This document shows, in pieces, positions 17,918-25,896 of a stretch of DNA of 64,000 bases. Source of the stretch: JBEDUK01 sp040414485 (GTDB lineage: Bacteria > Actinomycetota > UBA4738); the NCBI GenBank assembly GCA_040414485.1, contig JBEDUK010000013.1:1-64000 (forward strand), in the 5' to 3' direction. The translations under genes and the position numbers were made by a program. The notes beneath the pieces are model-generated. The model worked only from the letters and a program-made list of their open reading frames with translations, had not been told where the DNA came from and did no database searches. The stretch's first letter is position 1. Each line of letters begins with the position of its first letter.

Positions 17918-20042
17918 GCGGCGTGCTCCGGCAAAGCATCGCGCGCGCCGCCCGGCCCCGCGGCGCGGCCCCGCGCGGGTCGCCGCGTCGCTCCTGATCC
18001 CCATCGCCATCGGGATCCTCGGCGTCGTCGCCTCTCCGCTCGAGCTCGCGGCGCATGCCGACGGCCCGCAGATCAAGCTCGATCCGTCGAAAGACGTGAC
18101 GTACGGGCAGTACATCCATGTGAGCCTGTCCGGGTACGCGCCCGGCATCGGCGTCGCGTTCCGCCAGTGCGTGAACGGCACACAGACGCCGGATCTGGAC
18201 ACGCAGTGCTCGCCGATCTACCCGGTGAGCACGGTCACCGACTCGTCCGGCAACGGTGACATCTATCTGAACGTGCTGCCGGACCCCGAGAACGCCCAGA
18301 CCGGCCAGGGCAACCTCGTGTACGCGTCGAGCGCCGACACGTCGAAGGCCTGCGGTGACGGCAACCCGTGTTTTCCATGCGACCAGAACACCCCCTGCCA
18401 GATGGCCGCGTTCACTGATCCGCACGATGTCGGCACCGGCGTGTTCGCGAAGATGGAGTACGGTCCCTCGCCCACCGCATGCCCGGCGCCCGGACAGGAT
18501 CAGGCGTTCGCCCACGGCTCCGGTTCGGCCTCCGCGTACCGAGCCCTCTACACGTGGGAAGGCATCGTGTGCCAGAACCCGAAGGACCTCTCGGTCCAGG
18601 TGGATCTCACGAACTCCTACGACGGGGTGCAGGCTTGGACGAACGGCATATCCGACTTCGCCGTCACGGGGCAGCCGCTGGATGCGGACCAGAAGGCGGC
18701 GCTGCACGCCGCGGGGAGGACGTGGGCGTACGCGCCGATCAGCGGCTCGGGTGTGGTCCTCGCCTACGACATCTTCGACAAGCGCGGTCCGCAGATCACG
18801 AACCTGATCCTCACGCCGGACCTGATCGCGCAGCAGTTCACCAGCCAGATCCCGAACTGGAACTTCGTCGACGCGATCAACAAGCTGAACCCGGGGATCC
18901 AGTGGCCCTCCCGAATCGTCTCCTACGTCCGGGCCGAGCACTCCGCGGAGACGATGGCGTTCACCACGTGGCTCACCAATGTGGCGAGTGGCTCGCTCGG
19001 GGGCCTCAACCCGCCGTGGCCGGGCGCCACGAACGTGTTCCCGCAGTACGGGTTCGACGTCGGGGTTCAGGGGGCGAACAAGCTCGCGCTGGCCATCCGG
19101 AACCCGAACACCGACTTCAGCACCTACGGGAACATCGGGTTCATCGACTCGAGCATGGCGGCCTTCTACGGCTTGCCGACGGTGAAGATCGAGCTCGCCC
19201 CGGGGGTCGACGTGCCGGCGACACCCGACACGATCCTCAAGGCGATCAACGACGCGCTCCCGCCGGATTCCAGCGGCGCCGTGAACTTCGCCTATGACGA
19301 CGCCGATCACGGCGCCTGGCCGATCCCGCTGATCTCCTACATCCCGGCACCGACGAACAAGATCGACCAGTCGGTGGGAGCCGTGCTCCGGTCGTTCATC
19401 ACCTTCGCGGTGGGTGACGGACAGGATGCGCTCCCGGGGTTCCTGAACTACGCGAAGTTGCCGGCGGTGCTCTCGGCCGAGGCGGTGGCGGCCGCGAATC
19501 GGATCCCGCATGTGCCGCATACGACCCCGCCGCACCACACGACCACGCCGCCCACGCATTACACGACGCCGCCCACGTACTACACGACGCCGCCCACGTA
19601 CTACACGACCACGACGCCGCCGACGTTCACGACGGGCCCACCGCCGACGTTCCCGACCGGCTCGCCAACCGCGACGACCACGTTGCCCTGCCCGGGGGCC
19701 ACCCCGAGCGCGACCGGTTCCCCGGCCGCATCCGGATCGGTCCTGCCGACGACGCAGTCGCCCACGCCGTCGGTGTCGGCATCGGGTTCGTTCGGGCCCT
19801 CCGAATCCCCCTCGCCCACCGAGAGCCCCTGCCCGAGCGGACCGCCCGCGGGTGCCGTCGCGAGCGGTGGTCCGCTCTATCCTTCGGCGGCTCGGTTCGT
19901 CCTGCCCTCGATCGCCCTCCTCGGACTGGTCGGCCTCACGGCGGGGCCCATCCTTCAGCGGATGAGCGCACACCGTCGGACAGGGCCCGCCGCGGCCGCT
20001 GCGACCGCCGCGGTCACTCCGGAACCGCCCGCGCCGGCGTGA
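17907..20042 (+). CDS. Membrane-anchored PstS-like protein with extra N-terminal domain
   Basis: 711 residues from ATG at 17907, overlapping the previous gene by 11 nt; an ATG 24 nt earlier is also possible. After a signal peptide comes a domain of about 150 residues starting IKLDPSKDVTYGQYIHVSLSG and continuing YAPGIGVAFRQC, with paired cysteines. It resembles the neocarzinostatin/Ig-like fold. A periplasmic-binding-protein domain follows (WEGIVCQNPKDL, SYDGVQAWTNGISDFAVTGQ, APISGSGVVLAYDI, IPNWNFVDAINKLNPGI), a divergent PstS-type fold. Residues 540-655 are Thr/Pro/Tyr/Ser-rich with tandem repeats, and a membrane helix plus basic tail end the protein. It looks like a stalked surface receptor; ligand phosphate is inferred from operon position only. 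Confidence 0.8.
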   Translation: MADKRRAPAKHRARRPAPRRGPARVAASLLIPIAIGILGVVASPLELAAHADGPQIKLDPSKDVTYGQYIHVSLSGYAPGIGVAFRQCVNGTQTPDLDTQCSPIYPVSTVTDSSGNGDIYLNVLPDPENAQTGQGNLVYASSADTSKACGDGNPCFPCDQNTPCQMAAFTDPHDVGTGVFAKMEYGPSPTACPAPGQDQAFAHGSGSASAYRALYTWEGIVCQNPKDLSVQVDLTNSYDGVQAWTNGISDFAVTGQPLDADQKAALHAAGRTWAYAPISGSGVVLAYDIFDKRGPQITNLILTPDLIAQQFTSQIPNWNFVDAINKLNPGIQWPSRIVSYVRAEHSAETMAFTTWLTNVASGSLGGLNPPWPGATNVFPQYGFDVGVQGANKLALAIRNPNTDFSTYGNIGFIDSSMAAFYGLPTVKIELAPGVDVPATPDTILKAINDALPPDSSGAVNFAYDDADHGAWPIPLISYIPAPTNKIDQSVGAVLRSFITFAVGDGQDALPGFLNYAKLPAVLSAEAVAAANRIPHVPHTTPPHHTTTPPTHYTTPPTYYTTPPTYYTTTTPPTFTTGPPPTFPTGSPTATTTLPCPGATPSATGSPAASGSVLPTTQSPTPSVSASGSFGPSESPSPTESPCPSGPPAGAVASGGPLYPSAARFVLPSIALLGLVGLTAGPILQRMSAHRRTGPAAAAATAAVTPEPPAPA
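19561..19602 (+). repeat. Two exact 21-nt tandem copies in the stalk region
   Basis: The 21-nt unit beginning ACACGACGCCGCCCACG occurs at 19561-19581 and again at 19582-19602, encoding a Thr-Thr-Pro-Pro-Thr-Tyr-Tyr repeat of the extracellular stalk. Imperfect copies flank it. Confidence 0.85.
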
Positions 20043-21592
20043 GCGGATCGGTGATGCTCGAGGACCGTCCCGCCGGCGACGGCGAGGCGAAGGTCGCCCA
20101 GGCGCGAGAGGGGCTCGCCGCCCTCGATGCGCACCTTGCCACGATCGACGGGCGGCCCGTCGGCCCCGACGAGCGCAACGAGATGATCGGCCTCGTCCTG
20201 TCGGTCGACGAGACCCTCCGTGAGCTCGAGATGTGGAGCGGCAATGGGTCGGGCGAGCCGACGGCGCCGCCGCGGCGGCGGGGTCTGCACTTCCGGCGGC
20301 ACAAGGTCCGCACGGATACCGGCGGTCCCGTGAACGGCGAAGATTCGAACGCCACCGTGGTCCTCGACCGCGTCGAGCCGGGCACGAAGATCACGGCCGA
20401 GACCGCGCCTGCCGAGCTGATCCCGGTTCAGCCGATGCCCGTCGCACCGTCGCCGCCGCCGCCGACGGCGACGCCGCCGACGGCAGATCAGCCATCGCCG
20501 GTCGAACCGACGCGGGTCGAGGGACCCGGCGCCGCGCCGGATGAGCGCGTCTCGATCGACGAGGAGTACCGGCAGGACCTTGCGGCCCGCGTCAGGGCGC
20601 TCCGCGCCGAACTCGACGAGCGCGCGGGCCGGGTGCTCGTCCTCACCACCGATGAGCGGCAACGCCCGCGCCGGCGGCTGGCCGGGTTGTTCGGCTCCAT
20701 CGGTCAGCCGGCGACTGCAGAGACCGCCGCCACGACGGCGACCCTGCCCGCCGCGCTCAGGAGCCGCCGATCCGTCGAGCGCTCCGTGGGAAAGGTCCTC
20801 ACCGCCGCGGGAGTCATCGCCGTGCTGTTCCTGCTGTTCGAGTTCGGCCTGACCGGCTCCCTCGAGGCGCGGGACCAACGGGCGCTGCTGCTCCAGTTCC
20901 AGGACGCCATCGTCACGACGAACCTCGACCTGCCGAACAAGACCATCCCGTCGGGTACGGCGGTCGCGCTCATGAACATCCCGTCCATCCACGTGAGTCA
21001 GGTGGTCGTCGAGGGCACGACCAATCGCCTGCTGAAGGCGGGACCGGGCCACCTCGCCGCCGCCCCGCTGCCGGGCGAGTTCGGCAACGCGATCATCCTG
21101 GGGCACCGGACGAAGTACGGAGCGCCGTTCCGCAGCCTGAACCTGCTCCATACGGGCGACCTGATCAACGTCACCACCGGGCAGGGGTTGTTCGTCTATT
21201 CGGTAAACCATGTTTACCACTTGAAGTCCGGCGACCCGGATGTGTTCGCCGGCTCGACCGATTCGCGCCTGACACTCGTCAGCGCTGACCCGCCCCAGGG
21301 GGCGAGCGGCCGCATCGTCGCCGTCGCACTCCTCCGAGGGAGCCCGGTCGCCGTCGACACGCGCCCGCCGGTGCCGGTGGGCCGGGACGAACTGGGGCTT
21401 TCGGCCGATCCGGTCGGCGCCGTGTTCGGCCTGATCTGGCTTCAGGTGTTCATCGTGGCGTACCTGATCACCCGTCGTATCCGTCGGACGTGGAACCCCA
21501 CCGTGACGTGGTTGCTCGCCGCGCCGATCCTGCTGGCCCTGCTGCTGCTCGTGTTCATCAACGTCGACCTGCTGCTGCCGGGCACGCTGTAA
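20039..21592 (+). CDS. Sortase-like membrane protein lacking the catalytic cysteine
   Basis: 517 residues from GTG at 20039 (GTGA overlap). Residues 1-250 are cytosolic, charged and Pro-rich with helices. A membrane helix at about 253-270 precedes a sortase barrel: IPSGTAVALMNIPSIHVSQVV, then NAIILGHRTKYGAPFRSLNLL with the catalytic-type His356. The strand that normally carries the active Cys (TLxTC) reads LTLVSADPP, so position 416 is Ala; an Arg follows at 425. Two further membrane helices (about 460-478, 489-510) end the protein. Sortases link surface proteins to cell wall, but this copy should be catalytically inactive by that mechanism. Its position after two stalked binding proteins suggests a scaffold or chaperone role (inference). 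Confidence 0.82.
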   Translation: MSGSVMLEDRPAGDGEAKVAQAREGLAALDAHLATIDGRPVGPDERNEMIGLVLSVDETLRELEMWSGNGSGEPTAPPRRRGLHFRRHKVRTDTGGPVNGEDSNATVVLDRVEPGTKITAETAPAELIPVQPMPVAPSPPPPTATPPTADQPSPVEPTRVEGPGAAPDERVSIDEEYRQDLAARVRALRAELDERAGRVLVLTTDERQRPRRRLAGLFGSIGQPATAETAATTATLPAALRSRRSVERSVGKVLTAAGVIAVLFLLFEFGLTGSLEARDQRALLLQFQDAIVTTNLDLPNKTIPSGTAVALMNIPSIHVSQVVVEGTTNRLLKAGPGHLAAAPLPGEFGNAIILGHRTKYGAPFRSLNLLHTGDLINVTTGQGLFVYSVNHVYHLKSGDPDVFAGSTDSRLTLVSADPPQGASGRIVAVALLRGSPVAVDTRPPVPVGRDELGLSADPVGAVFGLIWLQVFIVAYLITRRIRRTWNPTVTWLLAAPILLALLLLVFINVDLLLPGTL

Positions 21593-21604
21593 GGGTCACG
21601 CTCG

Positions 21605-22054
21605 ATGCCGAGCCGCGGACGATCGGTCGCTCCGGCTGCCTTGCTCGCCATCGCCGTGCTGGCGGCGGCGTGCACCTCGGGCGCGAGCGCGAACACACCG
21701 ACCTCGCCGCCGGTACGGCCGACGCCGTCCCGGTCGGCAGGCTCGCCCGACCCGAACCGGGAGCGTGACCATCCCGATCCGAACTTCGACTTTGGCTTCA
21801 CGATCCGCATCACCGACCAGGGCTTCCACCCGCAGTGGCTGGTGTCGTTGTGCTGCAAGCCGGTGACGTGGATCAACGACACGAACGCGCCGGTGAAGGT
21901 GGTCTTCGACCATCAATCGGTCCGATCCGGCCAGATCGCGCCCGGGGGCACGTTCGTGTGGAAGCCGAAGAACGTCCAGAGCGTGACCTACCACGACGCG
22001 GCCGATCCGAGCCGCCACGGGATCATCCAGGTCAATCAGTCGTTCGAGTCCTGA
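21605..22054 (+). CDS. Cupredoxin-like lipoprotein
   Basis: 149 residues, ATG at 21605, 12 nt after the sortase-like gene. The signal sequence ends VLAAACTSG, a good lipobox. After a Thr/Pro/Ser linker the domain reads FTIRITDQGFHPQWLVSLCC, VTWINDTNAPVKVVFDH, GQIAPGGTFVWKP and VTYHDAADPSRHG. This is the beta-sandwich pattern of plastocyanin-like proteins, with His, paired Cys and Asp/His that could bind a metal, though the classical Cys-x-x-x-x-His-Met copper site is not evident. It is likely the next gene of the extended pst operon. Function unknown. Confidence 0.72.
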   Translation: MPSRGRSVAPAALLAIAVLAAACTSGASANTPTSPPVRPTPSRSAGSPDPNRERDHPDPNFDFGFTIRITDQGFHPQWLVSLCCKPVTWINDTNAPVKVVFDHQSVRSGQIAPGGTFVWKPKNVQSVTYHDAADPSRHGIIQVNQSFES

Positions 22055-22065
22055 GTCCACGGGCG

Positions 22066-22106
22066 CCTTGCTCCGGGCGGGATGGGGCGTTTACTTCGGA
22101 GCAAGG
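22066..22106. other. Perfect 10-bp inverted repeat
   Basis: CCTTGCTCCG at 22066-22075 and CGGAGCAAGG at 22097-22106, separated by 21 nt, lie just after the cupredoxin-like gene and before the HdeD-like gene. Possible attenuator, terminator stem or protein site; no T-run follows. Confidence 0.45.
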
Positions 22107-22135
22107 GCTCGGGAGCGAACCGGGAGGAGAGAGCC

Positions 22136-22725
22136 ATGCTCAATGAAGAGCGGCGGATCGTCCATGAGGCAACCCGGTACTGGTGGGTCCTGCTGGTGAG
22201 CGGCGGCGCCTGGCTCGTGATCGCCTGGTGCTGCGCTTGAACACCACATCGCTCGTCACCGTCGGCGTTCTGCTCGGCTTCGTGTTCCTCCTGGCCGGGA
22301 TCAACGAGGTGGGCGTGGCGGCCATGGTTTCAGGGGGCTGGAAGGTCTGGCACTGGATCCTCGCGGTGATCTTCTTCCTGGGCGCGCTCTGGGGCTTCAT
22401 CCGCCCGGTCAACACCTTCTTCGCGCTGGCGTCGGTGCTCGGCTTGATCCTGATCCTCTACGGCACGTTCGAGATCATCGAGGGGATCGCGTCGCGGGCG
22501 GCGAACCCGTACTGGTGGCTCAACCTCACCCTGGGCATCCTGCTGGTGCTCCTTGCGTTCTGGGTGTCCGGCTCGGACCGCGTCTACGCCCTGGCCCGGC
22601 GCAGTTATCTGATCCTGTTCTGGATCGGCTTCATGGCCATCTTCCGCGGCGTCTCGCAGATCGCGCTGGCGTTCAGCCTCAACCACGCCCGGAAGTTGGC
22701 GGATTCGGGGACCGTGGCGGCCTGA
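22136..22725 (+). pseudogene. HdeD/DUF308-family membrane protein gene with apparent frameshift
   Basis: An ATG at 22136 with strong GGGAGGAG upstream opens a frame reading MLNEERRIVHEATRYWWVLL and then SGGAWLVIAWCCA before a stop at 22238. The adjacent frame continues with LVLRLNTTSLVTVGVLLGF and runs to 22725 with five more membrane helices typical of HdeD. Joining the two gives the expected first helix pair (IAW, then VLRLN). The break is at 22226-22230, where one G in a short G-run appears to be missing. It may be a sequencing or assembly error or a genuine disruption. HdeD-family proteins are multi-pass membrane proteins; their biochemical role is poorly defined. Confidence 0.8.
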
Positions 22726-23043
22726 CCGCCCGCGAAGCCAGAACCCCACACCTACGACCCGAGAACCCCTGCCGGACCGATCCCGGCCTCCCGACGCGTG
22801 CCCGCCGGTTGCCATCCGTTCACGCAATCGCCCCCGCCCGTTCGTCGTCCATCCTTCGTCCGTTCGGAGACGAGCCACAGCGACGCAACCTCCCGCGGAG
22901 AGACTCCTGCCCGCTGATCGCACTTGAACGACGTGCCGAAAGGGGGGAGGGCGTTCGAGGACGTGAATGCACGGTGGTTCTCGCACGGCAGGATGGATCT
23001 GGCCGCTGAAGCGCCGGGTCATTTCGATTCCGAAAGGCAGGCG
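22726..23043. other. 318-nt intergenic region upstream of PstS-like gene
   Basis: No gene is supported here. It carries three GTTC elements in 22-nt phase (see the next entry), and presumably the promoter of the secreted PstS-like gene. Confidence 0.5.
22818..22872 (+). promoter_or_regulatory. Weak phased PHO-box-like array
   Basis: GTTC occurs at 22818 (GTTCACGCAAT), 22840 (GTTCGTCGTCC) and 22862 (GTTCGGAGACG), exactly 22 nt apart, the same phasing as the pstC PHO box. Only the first is a good unit, so PhoP binding is tentative. Confidence 0.35.
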
Positions 23044-24237
23044 ATGATCAAGAAGACGAAGAGTCGCCGGCTGGGGCTCATCGGTGCGGTGATCGTGGGC
23101 AGCAGCGCCCTGTTCATCTCCGCGGCGATGCCGGCAGGGGCGACGGGAGGTGGCGGACCGGTCGCGGCGAGCGTGCTCGGCAGCGGCTCGGACACCACGC
23201 AGTTCATGATGAACGCGATCGATAACCTGTACCTGTTCAGCCCCGGGTGTTCACCCATCCCGACGCAGGGACAGAACGCGTGGCTGGACTTCAGCTGCGA
23301 GTCCCCTGACCCGCCGAACACGATCCTCTCTGAGAACTACAAGCACGACCAGGTGCACGAGGCCTACTTCCTGGGGTCGAGCAACGGGATCAAGCAGCTG
23401 TGCTCGCAGGGACAGTCGGGCGTGGCCCGCATCGACTTCGCCCGTTCGTCGCGCGGTCCCGGGAGCAGCGACTGCACCGGGCTGAAGTTCGTTGCCTACG
23501 CGCGTGACGGCATCTCCTGGGAGGCCTTCAACATCAAGGGCTCCGGTATCAAGAACATGAACAACCAGAACGGAACCTGCGCGGGGTCCGGCGGGGACAC
23601 GCAGTTCTGTCTGACCCAGAGTCAGCTGAACGGCATCTTCGTGGCCTGCACGATCACGAACTGGAGCCAGGTCGGCGGCAACAACCTCAAGTTCGCCATC
23701 TACACGCCCCAGGCCGGGTCCGGGACACGCTCCACCTGGGACGGGTTCGTCGGCGGCGACTCATCGCATTGCATCCCGGCCGGCCAGCAGAGCACCCACA
23801 TCGTCCCGGAGAACGACAACACGGCCATCTTCAACAACGGCGACCAGAAGAAGGCCATCTTCCCGTTCTCTTTCGGTGTGTGGACGCAGCGCGTCCACGG
23901 GCAGCACAAGGCGATCCTCGGCGCCATCGACAACGTCCCGGTGAACAAGGACACGATCGCCGATGGGTCGTTCCCGTTCGGCCGCTTCCTCTACAACGTC
24001 TACTGCACCGCGTCGTGCTCGAGCGGTGCCTCGGAGGACGAGGCCGTCACCTACGTGGGTGAGGAAGGCTGGATCTGCAAGCTGGACGCGGACCACGCCA
24101 ACGACCCGGCCACCGGCGCGAACTACCGGACCGAGATCGCGAACGCCATCTCGGCGAGCGGGTTCGTCCCCGTGCCGAAGGGTGTCATCGGCGGCGGTGA
24201 CACGAACCAGGACTACTGCAGGTTGTTCAACCACTAG
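23044..24237 (+). CDS. Secreted PstS-like substrate-binding protein
   Basis: 397 residues from ATG at 23044 with AAAGG 6 nt upstream; a longer frame to 22924 lacks such support. A Lys/Arg-rich signal peptide ends AMPAGATG. The mature domain begins SVLGSGSDTTQFMMNAI and has ARIDFARSSRGP, FVAYARDGISWEAF, TNWSQVGGNNLKFAIYTPQ and SGTRSTWDGFVGG, a periplasmic-binding fold related to PstS, with at least eight Cys that suggest extracytoplasmic disulfides. There is no lipobox and no C-terminal helix, so it may be released or held by partners. It has no permease beside it; it probably feeds one of the two Pst systems (inference). Confidence 0.83.
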   Translation: MIKKTKSRRLGLIGAVIVGSSALFISAAMPAGATGGGGPVAASVLGSGSDTTQFMMNAIDNLYLFSPGCSPIPTQGQNAWLDFSCESPDPPNTILSENYKHDQVHEAYFLGSSNGIKQLCSQGQSGVARIDFARSSRGPGSSDCTGLKFVAYARDGISWEAFNIKGSGIKNMNNQNGTCAGSGGDTQFCLTQSQLNGIFVACTITNWSQVGGNNLKFAIYTPQAGSGTRSTWDGFVGGDSSHCIPAGQQSTHIVPENDNTAIFNNGDQKKAIFPFSFGVWTQRVHGQHKAILGAIDNVPVNKDTIADGSFPFGRFLYNVYCTASCSSGASEDEAVTYVGEEGWICKLDADHANDPATGANYRTEIANAISASGFVPVPKGVIGGGDTNQDYCRLFNH

Positions 24238-24260
24238 GCGCCCAAAGCGAACCGCAACAC

Positions 24261-24297
24261 CGAAGGCCCGGACCGCCTGACGCGGTCCGGGCCTTCG
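24261..24297 (+). terminator. Perfect 16-bp hairpin after PstS-like gene
   Basis: CGAAGGCCCGGACCGC (24261-24276) and its exact reverse complement (24282-24297) are separated by a 5-nt loop CTGAC, 24 nt after the stop codon. It is a very stable stem without a T-run, as is common for terminators in GC-rich bacteria. Confidence 0.75.
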
Positions 24298-24374
24298 ACC
24301 GTTCGACCCGCGGAACACGTTCGTCCAGGCGGGACGGGTTCAACAGGGAGCCACGCTCGGCCGGAGAAAGGGGC

Positions 24375-24403
24375 AGGCCCGGCGCCGGGGAAGCGCCGGG
24401 CCT
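24375..24403 (+). terminator. Second hairpin, 11-bp stem
   Basis: AGGCCCGGCGC (24375-24385) pairs exactly with GCGCCGGGCCT (24393-24403) across a 7-nt loop. It sits about 80 nt after the first hairpin and may be a back-up terminator. Confidence 0.55.
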
Positions 24404-24587
24404 ATCGGGGAGCCGGACGATCGCCGGGGTGGCGAGGGGCGAGGAACATCCGGCCGACAGGAATCATGCAGAGCCCGGATGACCACGTGCGGTCCCGCAC
24501 GCGACCGGGAAATGAACGGTCATCACGGCAAACGGTCCACGGAGGCGGGCGTTCTTCCTGCTCGTGCGCCGCGCGTGGCCGCGCACG

Positions 24588-24620
24588 ATTCACCGGACGG
24601 TCGACCTGCGTTCATCGCTC
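24588..24620 (+). promoter_or_regulatory. Weak PHO-box-like element upstream of GntR gene
   Basis: ATTCACCGGAC at 24588 and GTTCATCGCTC at 24610 are 22 nt apart with a degenerate unit between, the same spacing as the pstC box. It lies 31 nt upstream of the regulator's ATG. Confidence 0.35.
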
Positions 24621-24651
24621 GGCCATCCGGCCGCTGCACCGTGCCGCGTGC

Positions 24652-25419
24652 ATGGAAGGGCAGGTGCAACCCGTCGGGATCGGAGCCTCTCGGGCCGCCG
24701 GGCCCCGCGTCGTGGATCGCCTCGAGGCGAACCTGACCCGCCGCGCACCCGGCAGCGACGTACCCGATGCGGCGGTGCTGGCGGAGGAGCTCGAGACGAC
24801 GCCCGGCGCCGTTCGCCGGGCCTTGACCGAACTGGAGCGGCGCTTCGTCGTTCGCCGGAACCAGACCCGGCACCTGGTGGTCTCCTCGCGGATCGACTAC
24901 CGCATCGGCTCCGGGATGCTTCCCGGACTGACCGAGGCGGTCGCCGCATCGGGCGTCACCGTCCGCTCGGAGACCGAGCGGGTCCGCCTCCAGCGCGTAC
25001 CGCCCCGCGTCCGGCTCGAGCTCGACATCGGACGGATGTCGCGTGTCCACGTCCTCTCCCGGCGCCGTTTCGTCGACGACGAACCGGTGGCGTGCTCCGT
25101 CTCCTACGTGGTCGCGGACCTGACGCCCGGCCTGCCGGACCGACTCGGCACCGAGGGATCGCTGCACGCCACGCTCCGCGAGGCGTTCGGGCTTCATCCC
25201 GTGCCCGCGTGGGTTCGGGCCGAGATGGACGTGCCGCCGGTGGACATCCCTCGCCGGCTGAAACTGGGAGGCCGGCCTGTGCTGGTGTCGATCAGGTCAC
25301 GAACGGACTGCGCCAGACTGGGCCGCCCGCTCGAGGTGACCGCCTCCTGGCTGCGCCCCGACGTCTTCCGCGTGGTCCTGGAGGTGAACGGTGCGACGGG
25401 TGTGGGAGGCGCCGCGTGA
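24652..25419 (+). CDS. GntR/UTRA-family transcriptional regulator, PhnF-like
   Basis: 255 residues if started at ATG 24652; there is no clear ribosome site. The N-terminal winged helix reads VVDRLEANLTRRAPGSDVPD, AAVLAEELETTPGAVRRALTE and LERRFVVRRNQTRHLVVS. The C-terminal UTRA-like ligand domain includes VTVRSETERVRLQRVP, VHVLSRRRFVDDEPVACSVS and LHATLREAFGLHP. This is the HutC/PhnF layout; PhnF members control phosphonate or phosphate uptake, which suits the location, but the ligand is not determined. It faces the SixA gene convergently with a 12-nt gap. Confidence 0.8.
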   Translation: MEGQVQPVGIGASRAAGPRVVDRLEANLTRRAPGSDVPDAAVLAEELETTPGAVRRALTELERRFVVRRNQTRHLVVSSRIDYRIGSGMLPGLTEAVAASGVTVRSETERVRLQRVPPRVRLELDIGRMSRVHVLSRRRFVDDEPVACSVSYVVADLTPGLPDRLGTEGSLHATLREAFGLHPVPAWVRAEMDVPPVDIPRRLKLGGRPVLVSIRSRTDCARLGRPLEVTASWLRPDVFRVVLEVNGATGVGGAA

Positions 25420-25431
25420 GCGTCGGGCAGG

Positions 25432-25896
25432 TCAGGGCGCGGGCCAGTAGCGCGCGCACGTGAATCGTCCGCCGTCGGCCTCGAGTTCCCACACCGAACC
25501 CTTCGCGAACCCGACGTCTCCCTCGACCCGCATCCCGCGCAGCACCAGATGCGGGATGAGCGCTTCGATCACGTCGCCGTGACTGCACGCCGCCGTCGGC
25601 TGGTCGGCCAGCCGAACGAGGAGCGCCTCCACGCGCTCCACCGGTGTCCCCTCCGCGAGGTCCGGTTCGTCGCTGACATCCTGGCGTCGCGCGGCGGCGA
25701 GGGGCTCGAGTGTCTGCACACACCGAACGAACGGGCTCGAGGCGAGCCTGCCGATGATGAGGCTGTCGAAGCTCTCCGCGAGGGACTTCGCCTGCCGACG
25801 GCCCTTCGCCGAGAGCGGGCGAAGGTCGTCCGCGCCGCTCCACGACTTCCGGTTCCCGGCGTCGGCGTGACGGATGAGGTACAGCGTCACCGTCAC
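25432..25896 (-). CDS. sixA: SixA-type phosphohistidine phosphatase
   Basis: 154 residues, GTG start overlapping the NUDIX stop by 4 nt. It has the histidine-phosphatase motif LIRHADAGNR with the nucleophile His10, SAKGRRQAKSLAE, SSPFVRCVQTLEPL and the second catalytic His in TAACSHGDVIEAL. Length and the RHADAG motif match SixA. These enzymes dephosphorylate phosphohistidine. It is the last gene of a four-gene operon with polyphosphate kinase, an enzyme that itself uses a phosphohistidine intermediate. Confidence 0.88.
   Translation of the reverse strand: MTVTLYLIRHADAGNRKSWSGADDLRPLSAKGRRQAKSLAESFDSLIIGRLASSPFVRCVQTLEPLAAARRQDVSDEPDLAEGTPVERVEALLVRLADQPTAACSHGDVIEALIPHLVLRGMRVEGDVGFAKGSVWELEADGGRFTCARYWPAP

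Larger units (their letters stand above)
24238..24651. other. 414-nt region with two hairpins and no gene
   Basis: Between the PstS-like gene and the GntR-type regulator. It contains two strong hairpins (24261-24297 and 24375-24403) and a weak PHO-box-like element (24588-24620). An open frame starting at 24466 covers part of it but has no ribosome site and non-homologous-looking composition. Confidence 0.55.

Noticed and set aside
22183..22725. HdeD-like gene starting at ATG 22183
   Set aside because: Its first 15 residues are Arg-rich non-homologous sequence, while the alternate frame from 22136 has the proper N-terminus and ribosome site; a frameshift explains both.
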